In this document: in pieces, positions 48,058 to 59,796 of the stretch
How positions within the stretch are numbered: the stretch's first letter is position 1
How the letters are laid out: every line of letters starts with the position of its first letter
NCBI RefSeq assembly: GCF_905475345.1
Contig: NC_066605.1
Coordinates: forward strand, 1,655,001-1,719,000
DNA length: 64,000 bases
Reading direction: 5' to 3'
Origin: Vespula vulgaris
Taxonomy: Eukaryota; Arthropoda; Insecta; Hymenoptera; Vespidae
The notes under the pieces: model-generated
The model's database searches: none
What the model was told of the DNA's origin: nothing
The model's input: only the letters and a program-made list of their open reading frames with translations
Position numbers and translations under genes: made by a program

Positions 48058-49606
48058 ATGTTTCCTCAAAGCTCGCAAAATAGGTTTTGGATGTTTAGAG
48101 ACGAGAATGAATTAACGGCGTTAAGAGAGAAGACGAATGCTGATTTCATCGAAAAACATGGTGCCAATATGTCTGTAAGTTCTTTTAACGTATAAAAAAA
48201 TCGTATTATAGTAATTAAGGTTAAGCGAATTAAATAATCTTCCGTTGTAACTTCCTCGTAAAATAATAACCTTAACGATATTCGATGGACTGTTAGGTTA
48301 TGTTTACGTTTAACTCTATCGATAATACAGCACCTTACACTTAGATAATAATTTTACTATTAGTATCTATTTCCTATTTTCTTAAATGCATAGAACATCC
48401 TGTATATTTTCATATTACTACAAAGCCACAAGAAAGAGAGGCACATTTTCTCTCCGACAACGAAGAGCGTACACTTCTCAGATTTTATGAATTACAATTA
48501 CGTGATTTCTGTCGTCGTTTTACACCTCCAATGCCTAGAGCTACTGTTGCTACTGCTCTACATTACTTCAAGAGATTTTATTTAAGGAACAGTGTAATGG
48601 ATTATCATCCAAAAGAGATATTAGTCACATGCGTATATTTAGCTTGTAAAGTAATTATCTTATTATATTCTAATAACATTAGGATTATAAAACTATTGTA
48701 GCATAATATAATGAAATCATTTTCACAGGTTGAAGAATTTAATGTTTCAATATCTCAATTTGTTGCAAATATTAAAGGGGATAGAGAAAAAGCATCAGAT
48801 ATTATTCTTAACAACGAATTGTTACTTATGCAACAACTGAATTATAATTTAACTATTCACAATCCATTTAGACCTGTGGAAGGATTAATGATTGATATTA
48901 AGGTGTATTACTTATATATCACTAACTATTTTTTTTTTAGAGATTTGTATATTAATGCATTATGTTCGAACTTTTAGACACGGTATACTTCGTTAGAAAA
49001 TCCAGAGAAATTGAGGCCACATATAGATGAATTTTTAGAAAGAGTTTTCTTAACAGATAGTGTTTTACTTTATGCTCCAAGTCAAGTTGCTTTGGCTGCA
49101 ACTTTACATGCAGCATCCAGAGCTTCTGCAAACTTAGACAATTATGTAACAGATATATTATTTCCAAGTGAACAATTAGGAGGTATAATTGAAGCAGTTA
49201 GAAGTAAGTGATATAATAATTGTCTGATTTAACATTTCATTGTATAATTTAACAAAACAATTTAAATAATGTATCAATATTATAGAAATAAGATCAATGG
49301 CTAAATGCGTAGAACCACCATCACGCGATGTTGTAAGAGCTTTAGAAAAGAAATTGGACAAATGTAGAAATCAGGAAAATAATCCTGACAGTGAGATGTG
49401 AGTAATTATTCTAAATTCTTTGACATCTTATAATGTCTCACAAAAAATAACTTCTTTCTAGATATAAACAAAGGATGCAAGAAATGTTGGACGAAGAAGA
49501 CCTACAAGATAATGAAAAATATGCTAAGATCATACAAGATCAAGCAGCTCACGATGAAAAGACTTTAGGTGTTAATAAAATGTTATCATCGCCATCTGCA
49601 GTTTGA
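48058..49606 (+). CDS. CycH: Cyclin H, regulatory subunit of the CDK7 CAK/TFIIH kinase (6 coding exons, 332 aa)
   Basis: Coding exons read as 48058-48174, 48426-48650, 48729-48902, 48978-49203, 49286-49397 and 49462-49606; all introns are GT-AG and the sum is 999 nt including TGA. The start MFPQSSQNRFW matches the conserved M-x-x-x-SSQ-x-R-x-W opening of cyclin H. The first cyclin box carries HYFKRFYL and VTCVYLACKVEEFNVS (residues about 75-120). It is followed by NELLLMQQLNYNLTIHNPFRP, the second cyclin fold (PSQVALAATLHAASRA) and a charged C-terminal helix. Length fits the family (about 320 aa). In known systems cyclin H binds and activates CDK7 with MAT1, phosphorylating cell-cycle CDKs and the RNA polymerase II tail; it acts in the nucleus. 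The exon 2 acceptor was placed at 48426 because only that AG keeps the conserved frame. An in-frame ATG lies upstream at 47935, but the family start favours 48058. The gene converges on the homeobox gene. Confidence 0.95.
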
Positions 49607-49979
49607 GAAAAATTTTCGTTTAGATATCTATCATGGTTTCATTCACGAAATAATTTATTATCCCAATTTAATTCCGTACATATAAAAGAATTTTCGTTAT
49701 TTTTTATTCTTTTTTTTTCTACGAAATTCACTCATTCAAGAATTTGTTGGAAATTTTTTGTCGTTCGAATTCATAATAATGATTAGGAAAAAAATTCGAT
49801 AGATACCAAAATATATGTACTCCAATGTAATTAGAATATTATTTATTTTGTACGTATATTAAGTATCCTTATTATAAATGCAATTATATAAAAAGATAAC
49901 AGCGAGATATCAATGTTCGAACGAGCAATTTCTGTACACGTATTGCACCTCTCGTCAATATAATAATTAACGAATTAAC
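49607..49979. other. Shared 3' region of convergent cyclin H and homeobox genes
   Basis: The 373 bp between two facing stop codons hold the 3' ends of both transcripts. AATAAA occurs on the minus strand at 49847-49842, about 135 nt past the homeobox stop. No canonical AATAAA is visible on the plus strand, only AT-rich variants. The two 3' UTRs probably overlap or nearly touch. Confidence 0.5.
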
Positions 49980-51568
49980 TTAAGGTTCCTGATGCCTAAA
50001 ATCTAATCTCTGTGTAAGATGATGGGTAGGATGACTTAAAGATACATTATGAAAAATAGGAGATTGTTGTCCAGTTGGCAAATTACTAGGTAATGGTTGT
50101 ACGATTGGCAAAGCGGGTGGTAAAGGTAATGGTGTCAAATGTTGCGGGAAAAATGTAGCACCCGGTTGAGATTGCGTTGGATAATTGAAGAACCTGTAAA
50201 AAACAAAAAAAAAAGAAGAAGAAGAAAAAAGAAAATATTCTCCATCGTGATACTTATTGTCAGAAAAATTTATTTACTTCATTCAATTTACCATAAACGA
50301 TCTCCAACAAAAATTGGCCTTGGTGCAGGTATACCCAAACTCGAGTAATATTGTTGAGCCAATAATTCGACGTCGTTGGTATATTTTCTTTTCCACTTGG
50401 TCCGTCTATTTTGAAACCAAATTTTAATCTGTAAATCAAAAAAGAATACTTAAGGATAAAAAAAGAACTTGCCCCGGGTGAGGATCGAACTCACGACCTT
50501 AAGATTATGAGACTTACGCGCTGCCTACTGCGCTACCGAGGCGCTTGAAGAGTTTTCGACAAGTAGAAAATGTCATTGCGATCAATGAAAACCTACTAGC
50601 TAATAATAAAGACTTAGAAAATCTTTCTTTATCCTTCTATCGGGGTGGTAACAAAAAAAGAATTGCCCCGGGTGAGGATCGAACTCACGACCTTAAGATT
50701 ATGAGACTTACGCGCTGCCGACTGCGCTACCGAGGCTGCTTGAGGAGCTTTTTTTACAATGATTTGATCAAACGAATATTATTAAAAAAAGCTTTTAAAC
50801 AATTATACTATGTCATATATACGTACACACGTACACATATACATATATATATAAATCGGTCCCGGGCATGACGTTAAACTGCGTCCACAAACCGGATTGA
50901 CCACTGGTATAAATGGTCCCCCTCTATCAAGTGTCAACAGCTTTTTTAGAGGGTAGATGAGCGGAGGGTAGAGGTTCAGGGTACTCTCGTGCCCTTGAGG
51001 TGAGAACTCACCTCTAAAGGTGGATGAACCAAAAGTTGATCAACGGGATAGAAGGCAAAAAAGAAATCATAGCATTAAAGATCCCTAAGAATATTTACGA
51101 CAGGATGAAGCGTATTCCGGAGGATCCTTTACAGAGATTAAAAAAAAGAAACTGATCGAAGATCGCATAATGTTGAAAACCAATCTTAGGACTTAATTAA
51201 GAAAAAAATATATATATATATAACTATATGATATTATCAGAGACAGAAAAACAACAGTTATTTAAAAAAAAGAATAAAGAAAATTATTTATCAAAATATC
51301 ACGAGGACGATTTTCCCATAAGAATTGTAAGGGAGTCGTCCGTTTAAGATGTGACATTCGGTTGGTAATATATCCTAATTAAAAAATCGACGCCTCTCCG
51401 GTCCGACGCCTCGATGGCGCGCAGCATCCGTCGGGTTGGTGTGCTCTAGTCGAAGAAAAGGCTAAGAACGATGGAACGTTGTATGTAACATCGTGCTTGC
51501 ACGATGAGAGAGAGAGAGAGAGAAAGTAAGAAGAAGCCAAGAAGAAGAAGAAGAAGAAGCCAAGAAGG

Positions 51569-51599
<31 letters not shown>

Positions 51600-54500
51600 G
51601 GGGAGCAGCTCGGTGCTGGCTCGTTAACTCTGAGAAATATTGTGACAGTTACGTCCGCGGCACGACACGTCTCCTTCTTCCCTCTGATCCGTCGTCTGAT
51701 CGTCTTCCCCTTTTCTCCTGATCCACCGGATAATTATCCGTCTCGTTCTAGATGCCAAGCATGAATATTTCGACCTCTTTCGACAATTATCGAGTCACCG
51801 GATATCATTTTGGTACAGTGTATTTACTTACACTCTTTCGCGCCGATTATTTCTGGTATCATCGTATCGTCATAAAGCAATTAATTTAAATGTTTCGTTT
51901 GGAGATAGAAGATAGGATAGAAATGAAACGGAAAATTGTAGAAGATCATTTAACAGAGAGATTTCCAACACGTTGTTTCGAAACAAATTGAATATTAAAA
52001 TATGAGATTGATTTACACGTTTATTAAGGGAACGTTTGTTAAGAATAATTAGCAAAAAATGATCAGATTTTTCAGTTTCTATTTTTTTCTTTTTTTTTTG
52101 GGAAGTAACTCGAAAGTTTAGGTAGCCGTGATTCAACACGTTCCCTTGAAAAATATCCTACGACCAGGATGGATTTTCATCGAGGAAGATCCTTTCTTGG
52201 AAGTTAAGAAAAACCTTTTGAGATGTTCACTTTCTTCGTTAAGCGAATGAATGAAAGGAAGAAAGAAAGAAAGAAAGAAAGAAAAAAAGAAAGAAAGAAA
52301 GAAGGGTGGGTAAGTGCTAATTGGTCCTAAAGGGCAGTCCTCCCTCTTGGCGCCATACTATCGGCGCCTCTACACATATGGCGTGACTACCGCTAACTAA
52401 TAATTTAGAGTCAAGTTGATTCCTTAGAAAACCCCGTGTACATGGAAGTTAAACTATTTCAGGTGACACAGTCTGCGGAAGTTGGAAGACATTAATGCGA
52501 TTTATCGGTTGAAATATCCTGCCTAAACTCGTCTCACTTTTATTTTCCCAATTTTTTTCTAATATCTTTCTATTTTCTATATTTATCTCAAATACAACTT
52601 GTTTTAGTTTTTATATTAATCCGTAATTTTTCTATTTTTTTTTCCTTTCTTTCTTTCTTTCTTTATATCAAAAACATTCACCTGAGTTTCGGTAAGTTTC
52701 AAAGTCTTGCTAAGTTGTAATCTCTTCGCTACACTTAAATACTTGTTCCTTTCAAATTCAGCCTCTAATGACTTTATTTGTGCAGCTGTAAACGCAGTAC
52801 GTGGTCTCTTCTTCCTCTCATCGTCGCTAATCGCGTTGGCAGTTCTTTCTTGAATCTCCCTTTCCACACCTGTCGTAGAATTGGCTCCGCTACTGCTTGT
52901 ACACGCCTCTGTAAACAATTTCTACGTAATGCTAATTGTAAAGTAAATCAATTTCGTCGGGTTCAAATCAAGAGATTCGCATGTGTCATCCAATATATTA
53001 ATATTCTCAAAAGGATAGATGATAGAAAGAAGAGGAGAGGGTGGTACAGTAGGATGGTGGTCGGAGGGAGGGAAGGGAGTTCATCGCCCAGCTTTCCAAT
53101 TAACCTACCCTAAAATTGCCTTACTCTCATTAATCTTCTTACTTTTTTTATCCCACAAACTTGTTTATATTTATACTTATCCCAAGTTACAAGGCAGCGG
53201 TACATGACGTCTCACGGTTTACCCATGAGGAATGTCTTCCAAGTTCTCTTTTAGTATTCTGGTAACAAGACCGTGGGCTCTTAAACGGTGAGGATCATCT
53301 TCTAATTATCTGCCCATTCGTCATCCGACGAAAAACTATCCGTCCCACACCCTCCCACCCTTATGATCCGATACTCCCATACCTTCTCCTCTCAAGTGTT
53401 TTAATATTTGAAAAAAAAAGTATACTTTCGAAGATTTCATTTTATTTATTTTGTATTATTTCTTTTGCTGTTTTTTTTTTCTTTTTTTTCTTTTTTTTTT
53501 TTACAAAAGTTACTCCCTCTGAAACTTTTTTTATAACTTTCTTCTTAGGTACTAGGCTCGTTGAAAGAGAGAAAGAAAAAGAGGAGAAAAAATTAAATTG
53601 GACGTCTTGAGATGGGTAATAAATATTTCGAAAAAAAAAAATAAAGAAGAAAAAGAACTTCGTAGGTAACGTTTACCGACTACTAATTGTCAGATGGGGA
53701 ACGTAATTGTCGCGTTTCTCGCATGTTTCTCGAGAACTTCGAACTCGGGCCATGTTCGAAAGACTCGACGGAGTCATCCACGGCTAAAATCGTACTGTCT
53801 TTGATTCGGTCGAGTTGGCGAATTGCGTTTCGTACAGAGTTTAAAATCTCTTCTCTCATGGTCGATATCAAAGAAGAAGAAGAAGAAGAAGAGGAGAAGA
53901 AGAAAGAGGAGAAGAAGAAGGAGGAGAACTTTCTCTGTGAAGATACTCGCAAGAGGAAAGAAACGTTTGGCTCATTTGTCGTCGGGTTTCTGACTCGGTT
54001 GCATTGACGAACGAGCTCTAAGAAGAAGGAGAAGAAGAAGAAAAGGAGAAGGAGAAGGAGGAAGTAAGAAAAGGGTTGCCGAGGGGACCAAACTGAGATG
54101 AGATAAACGGCCGCAAAAAGAGACTGGAGACGAATGAAAGAAACCAAAAAAAGAAAGAGAGAAAAGAAAAAAGGAATAGAAAAAGAAAAGAAATAATAAA
54201 AGAAGAAAAGACACGAGGAGAACGTCGCGGAAATAGAACACCACGCCTTCTAGTTTACCTAATTGCCGCGAGCCACGGTGAACTTGTCTTCTAATTATTC
54301 GGTGATGAATGACGCTCGCGTTAAGAGAAATACGCGATAAAGTTCGCCTAATTTTCATTCGTATGACATCGTACTGTTAATTAATTCGATAATTAATTCA
54401 AGAAAATCACGTGATCGCACATGCACACGCACACCCACGCGCACACGTTGATAATTAAAATTGCATAAGTTTTAATCTCGCTTTAACTCGTTCGAACTTT

Positions 54501-54689
54501 CTTTTTTTTTAGATTTAAAGATCAATTAAAAGAAAAAAGAAATAATCAAAAAAAGATAAGAAAGAGAGAGAACATTAGGTATGAAAATGATTCTGAAATT
54601 GTCTTGAAAAAAGAGGAAAAACTAAAAAAAAAAGAAAAAGAAGCTGAAAATTGGTTTGGTCGGCATGAAAGCGGATCGTCTTTCTGGGC

Positions 54690-54759
<70 letters not shown>

Positions 54760-55902
54760 CTTTCTCTCGTTCCTTCGAGTTGCTCTTGCAAAGATTTACG
54801 TAGCACGTTGACGGCTTTGTGGTTGGACGTCGACGTCCCACATATCTCAGTCGAACCGCATGGCGCAAACGAGAATTGTCCTTTCCTTAGATCTCGAATT
54901 TATCGTGGCGAGCATTACGCCATGTAAATCACGAATAACTGCACAGTTCGGTAGAAATTAGTCGACGTGAGTTTCGTATGAATGCGACGAGATGGGACGT
55001 GGTTAACTGCGCGAACCTCTCTTATCTTATTAATTATTCTCAAACGTTTCTCAAGTTATAGTCATTGTTCAGAGCTAAATCGACAATATTTTTTTCTTTT
55101 TTTTTTTTTACATTCTCTTCTTTCGTTATACACAAAAAATCTCTTCCGTTCGTTCGATAGAATCGAACTTTTCATTCGAATTTGTAACTTCGAAATGACT
55201 AAAAATTAACAATATGTACATGACTGTTTCTTTTTTCTGTTTTATTTTATTTGATTTTATTTTATCTGTTCTTTTTTTTATATATATATTTTCTTTGTGC
55301 GTGCGTGCGTACATTTAGGTATTCAAGTATAGTTGCATTTCCATGGCAGAATTAGCAGGAGACAGATAAATAGTGGACGAGAAGTAGGAACATTGAGTGG
55401 GCGTGGAGCCCACAGGAAGTAATGGATCAAACTCGTGAAACCGTGCTCCTTCCTACCAACTTACGTACTTTCGTTTACTACGAGGACGATAAGTTTGAAT
55501 TTTGTATCAATTACTTGTTCGTAAGTTAATTGAGACGTTTTGGAAAACGTGCCATTTTCAAGACGTAGAATCACTTTTAACATTCTGTCATATATTGGAA
55601 TTTAATATACATATATATATGTATGTATATAATTGTTCGTGCAAATATTCGAACAAATTCATTTTATTTACCCAAAAAGACATATCGAGCATAAAATTAT
55701 AATCATGCGAAAAGATTAATATATTAAATGTCGTTTAAAACCGATAAGGCTTTAATATAGTCGAGAAAGCAAATTTTATATATAATACTGATAAAATAGA
55801 AATAATTAAATATTAATTTAAGAATTATTTATTCAATTTGTTTGATTAATCAAAAGCGTATTTATCGTATCGAATGTTTTCAAATTCTTTCTTTTTTTCT
55901 CT

Positions 55903-55950
<48 letters not shown>

Positions 55951-56867
55951 TTTTCTCTTTTTTTCTCTTTCTCTTTTCTCTTTTAAGCTCTTATTTGTTA
56001 GATTATAAATATTTGAAATTATTGTCTTTTCATCATCTTTCTCAATATGTCTTCATTACATCGCTGATTTAACAAGATAGACACAAGTGTTTACCATCTG
56101 CGTATATATCAATTTCTTACTTGTTTCAAAAAGATTTTGTTTGCCAAATAATATGACGTCATATATATACATCTAATTTTTGGAACATCTTGTCGTGACT
56201 AATGAGAAAATAGAGGAAGAGAGAGAGAGAGAGAGAGAAGGTGATAATTATGATTTTAACGAATCATTGATTAATATTTAAGAAAATAATCCTATACATA
56301 CCATAACACATTTCTGGCTCAGGAGAAGTAGAACAAACCATATCAGTATCATCAAGCTCGATTTCTTCCGCCATTGAAACTGATGAATCGGGTGTTACAA
56401 GTATTTTCGTTTCTGAGTCATTTGCTATTAAAAAAAAAATTTGTTTTTAAATAAAAAAATTGAAATGTTTATGATGACAACAATACTGGCGATATCTAAA
56501 TTAAAATTGTTCATATTAAAAAGGCAAAAAGTGTAAGAAATATATATATATATGTATACAGATATAATATATTTATTAATATGATTAAAATATGAGATAT
56601 TAGAATTATAAATGCGTGTCAACAATCATCATACTTGATTATACTTTAAATATTAAATATTCTAACGATCATTAATAATCATCGATCATACTTACGATCG
56701 CATACACGTAAAGAAAAATGTGCTCTCTGCAATAAATTGTTCTCTTCGTTATTCGGTTTCACGATCGGCGCTAATAATCTTTCGATACTGAATGAAACTT
56801 TGGACGTATCGACGGCATTACTTGCCGTTTTGGAAGCTTCCGAGGTCATCGTACGTTCTTCCGACAT
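49980..56867 (-). CDS. NK-like (ANTP-class) homeobox transcription factor (5 coding exons, 290 aa)
   Basis: Exons, in transcript order: 56867-56696, 56424-56302, 52908-52682, 50428-50292, 50193-49980; total 873 nt including TAA, all introns GT-AG. The homeodomain spans residues 131-190, with RPRTAFTAAQIKSLEAEFER in helix 1 and IKIWFQNRRTKWKRKY as the recognition helix (Q50, N51). An intron splits it exactly between positions 44 and 45, as in many NK-like genes. Residues 26-34 read FSIERLLAP, like the eh1/TN Groucho-binding motif near the start of many NK-like repressors. After the homeodomain come NDVELLAQQYYSSLG and a proline/glutamine-rich tail. From memory the homeodomain and its C-terminal extension look closest to the fly gene CG11085; I am sure of the NK-like class but not of the orthology. 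A putative AATAAA signal lies on this strand at 49847-49842. Two tRNA-Met genes sit in the intron between exons 3 and 4. Confidence 0.93.
50458..50464 (-). terminator. Pol III terminator of tRNA-Met copy 1
   Basis: Seven consecutive T on the minus strand, 6 nt beyond the tRNA 3' end, as expected for RNA polymerase III termination. Confidence 0.8.
50470..50542 (-). tRNA. tRNA-Met (CAT anticodon, elongator), copy 1
   Basis: The reverse complement folds as a complete 73-nt cloverleaf. It has acceptor stem GCCTCGG/CCGGGGC (one G-T pair), discriminator A, D arm GCGC...GCGC, anticodon loop CTCATAA, T arm GTGAG-TTCGATC-CTCAC and intact A and B boxes. A run of seven T follows 6 nt after the 3' end on its own strand (50464-50458 on the plus strand), a normal Pol III terminator. 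The sequence matches animal elongator tRNA-Met. It lies inside an intron of the homeobox gene, on the same strand as the host. Confidence 0.96.
50653..50659 (-). terminator. Pol III terminator of tRNA-Met copy 2
   Basis: Seven consecutive T on the minus strand just beyond the tRNA 3' end, matching the terminator of the sister copy. Confidence 0.8.
50664..50736 (-). tRNA. tRNA-Met (CAT anticodon, elongator), copy 2
   Basis: A second 73-nt tRNA-Met, identical to the copy 194 bp away except for one base in the D loop (AGTCGGCAG here, AGTAGGCAG there). The acceptor, anticodon and T arms are intact, and seven T follow the 3' end (50659-50653). Flanks also match the other copy (CTTGAGGAGC against CTTGAAGAGT on the 5' side in plus-strand terms; AAAAAAAGAA on the other), so the pair arose by local duplication of a unit larger than the tRNA. 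Both copies look functional. Confidence 0.96.
50855..51155. other. Compositionally distinct intronic segment, possible mobile-element relic
   Basis: Just past the tRNA pair, an AT-rich intron changes to a GC-richer, complex stretch. It has a strong palindrome at 50993-51020 (arms GAGGTGAG and CTCACCTC, plus an outer CCTT/AAGG) and an open frame on the plus strand at 51024-51155. That frame encodes 43 residues including LKIPKNIYDRMKRIPEDPLQ. I do not recognise the peptide. Non-repetitive, codon-like content within an intron next to tRNA genes suggests the end of a decayed retroelement, but no target duplication, terminal repeat or reverse transcriptase motif is visible. Confidence 0.3.
51156..52681. 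other. Homeobox intron 3, remainder
   Basis: Intronic. Contains a GA/GAA-rich tract at 51505-51597, a GC-richer patch at about 51380-51470 and (GAAA)n at 52256-52303. No other gene is seen. Confidence 0.8.
52909..56301. other. Homeobox intron 2 (3.4 kb)
   Basis: Intronic. Holds GAA-rich tracts near 53873-53930 and 54018-54060, a long perfect (CT)n at 54691-54755 and (CT)n at 55904-55947. No internal gene is recognised. Confidence 0.8.
54691..54755. repeat. (CT)n microsatellite in homeobox intron 2
   Basis: A perfect CT array of about 65 bp inside the homeobox gene; on the transcribed strand it reads (GA)n. Confidence 0.95.
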
Positions 56868-56954
56868 TTTTTATTTCTTGAAAAATAAACGATATCATTT
56901 ATCGTCCGTTAACATAAAAAATTCTTCTACACTTTTTATCATTCATATCACATC

Positions 56955-56997
<43 letters not shown>

Positions 56998-57414
56998 CTT
57001 TATAATTCCAATATTTGATGAAAGTTTTTCATGATCACACTCGCACACTTCTAATCACCGAAATTTTCGAAATATCGACACTAACGTTAACACTTGTTAT
57101 AATACTTAATTTCACAAATACATTGTCCATGTAATTATAGAGTATAAAACAAGGTAATAATATAATTATGAGACACGAAGAAGATAACGATGTGAAATTC
57201 AAATTATCGATGATCACGAGATGATGATTCGTTCGTTGAGATTAGACTCGACAGAAACGACTGTTTGTCGAGATAGCTCGAGGTGTAGAGGATAATATTT
57301 TTTTTTCTCTCTTTTTCGTTTTCTCTCCCTATTTTTTTTCTTCTTCTTCTCTTCTTCTTCTTTTTTTGTTTCTTGGCGGCCAAGTCAAATTCTTCGCCTT
57401 CTCCGAGGCGGTGT

Positions 57415-57500
57415 CAAAAAGCCACGTGCTCACGACGTCATCGTAGAAAGAACCAATGGCGAGTTAACTTGGGCGTAACTTGGCAAGCACGTGCGTTTCT
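57415..57500 (-). promoter_or_regulatory. Putative homeobox-gene promoter element (E-boxes, CRE-like, CCAAT)
   Basis: Within 80 bp, about 550-630 bp before the homeobox start codon, there are CACGTG at 57423-57428, GACGTCA at 57434-57440, a CCAAT box at 57452-57456 and a second CACGTG at 57488-57493. They sit in a GC-richer patch next to a (GA)n tract. Motif clustering and position suggest a promoter; no start site can be fixed. Confidence 0.4.
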
Positions 57501-57532
57501 CGAGAAAGAGAGAGAAAGAAAGAAAAAGAGAT

Positions 57533-57581
<49 letters not shown>

Positions 57582-59462
57582 CTTTTAATGATCTCGTAGA
57601 GCACGACGGTAGAGTCCACTAAACGGTGGTAATGAGCCGGCTATAAATTTCTGTCACCGATATACAACGGAGAACGTCGTTTAATCAAATTTAAAGATCG
57701 ATTTACGACTTCATTGTCCTATACCTATAGAGACCATTTTCATATCCATAGATCATTTTCGAAAAAAATCTAATATCTTCGTAAGGTTCACCTATTAACA
57801 CCGTATTTTAGTATATTTTATGAAATAGAATGTAATTTTATATTAGAAATTAGTTATCTATCTATTTATCTCTTTTTACACCGTCCCTCGTCCTTTTCGA
57901 TTTGAAATTCTTGCAAATCGTTTTATAGTATGAGTAGTCGAATAAATCAGTAGAAAAACAAAGTATATTATTAGCTACTTGCATATCTTGCCTAGGTAGA
58001 TTTGCATAGAAACGTAGAAAGTGCCGAGTGAGTGAATTTATGCAGCTACAGCCGCTGCAATAAAATATGATATTAACGGCATTAGAAATAGGATTCTATA
58101 AGATTATATTCTATAAAACTATGATGAGGAAATTGGTATAATAGAAATTTTCATACAAGCTGATGATTACAAATGTGATCTAAATAATGATTTATGATAT
58201 TGAGAGATATACTTTTTATTCTGTTATTCTTGAAATTATTTTTTAAATTATATAAAAAAAATTATTTTTTAATAATAAATATATTTACTTTGTTTACGTT
58301 TGTTTCATTGTACAAAAGTAATTCGTAAATATTCAAAATTCTCACATGTCTAAAATATATATGATATAGATCATTTTCATAATCATCATATCGGCTCATA
58401 CATATAATCATCGATTTTTTTCTAATTTTTTTTTCTTATTCTTTTTTTTCTGTATTTTAAGTTATTTTGTGGTAATTTGTTAAGATTTGGTGTGCGTCAG
58501 AAATATCATGTTGCACTTAAAATACCCCAAGTTACGTCTCATTTTGCCAGAAATATGAAACCCTATTTGAAACTTCGCTTAACGCAAAGTAGTTGTTAAT
58601 TTTACGGCTAATTAAATTCTTTCACGATCGATAAATTTTTATCTTCACAAAATAAAGATGTTAGTCGTTCTCATAAGGAAACTAAAACAACATTTCTAAA
58701 TACAAGATAAAATTCGTTTATTGGGTATACATCTACAAGAAAGAGTAATACATTAAAATAAAATTAAAAAGAGAGATAGATAGAGAGATAGAGAAATAGA
58801 GAGAGAGAGAGAGAGAGAAAGATAGTAAGATATTACACAGATATATTCGGAGATAAATTGCAGATAAAAATCGATAATCTATCATGTCTTTTCCATAATT
58901 ACTTTAATATATTTATACATGTATATTAATTTAAAGTAATTCAATGAGAGAGATTATTATAGTATACTCTCTACTACAACAGATCGTAATTTTTTTATCG
59001 TATTACAATAAACTCGTAATTATAATTACTATAAAATGAAAAGAGAATTATTTAATGTAAATACTTTTACAGATTAATTTTTCTTTTAATTTTTGACATA
59101 TATATATATGTATATGTGGGTGTGTGTATGGTTTATATTGCTAAGTATAATAATCTCACAGGCGCCGACGAAACGTGTCTATTAAATAGAAAGAAAAAAA
59201 GGAAGAAAAAAGAAAGAAATTAGCAATCATTAAAATTTGTTAGCACCAGTCATAAAAATTCAACTATATATACAATTGTAATACACATATATTTTCAATT
59301 AATTCATTCCAGCCATCTCGACAGCACCTGTGAATTTGTTTCACTACTTGGTCCGTATATCTTTCATACATACATACTTTATTTTATTTCTCAAGTTGAA
59401 CATCGACTTTCATATATAATTAGGCCGAAATGTTTGTTTAATGTAATATTAGACAGAGAGAA

Positions 59463-59495
<33 letters not shown>

Positions 59496-59632
59496 ACATA
59501 ACTTTATATTTAATACATGTGTCTTGCATATACTATATTATAATTGAGGCATTAAACACGTTTCATATATAAACTTTATTTCAATTCGAATTTGTGACGC
59601 TTTGTGTAATAATATATTTTTTGCAAAAAAGA

Positions 59633-59633
<1 letters not shown>

Positions 59634-59692
<59 letters not shown>
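59634..59692. repeat. (TA)n microsatellite downstream of UBXN4
   Basis: About 58 bp of TA repeats with one C, roughly 100 bp past the UBXN4 stop and so probably inside or next to its 3' UTR. Confidence 0.95.
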
Positions 59693-59694
<2 letters not shown>

Positions 59695-59796
59695 CTTAAC
59701 CGCGACCATTATAACATAGGTATTTATTAAAAATGAAGTTGAAAATTGTTTAACAAGGCAGATTATCTGCGCAGTGTAACTTTATTTTAAATTCAT

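Larger units (their letters stand above)
56868..59796. other. Upstream region of the homeobox gene and 3' region of UBXN4
   Basis: (TA)n at 56957-56995, (GA)n at 57506-57580, GATA/GA repeats at 58768-58820, (GA)n at 59455-59492 and (TA)n at 59634-59692. Minus-strand AATAAA motifs close to the UBXN4 stop lie at 59786-59781 and 59728-59723. No further gene is seen. Confidence 0.75.
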
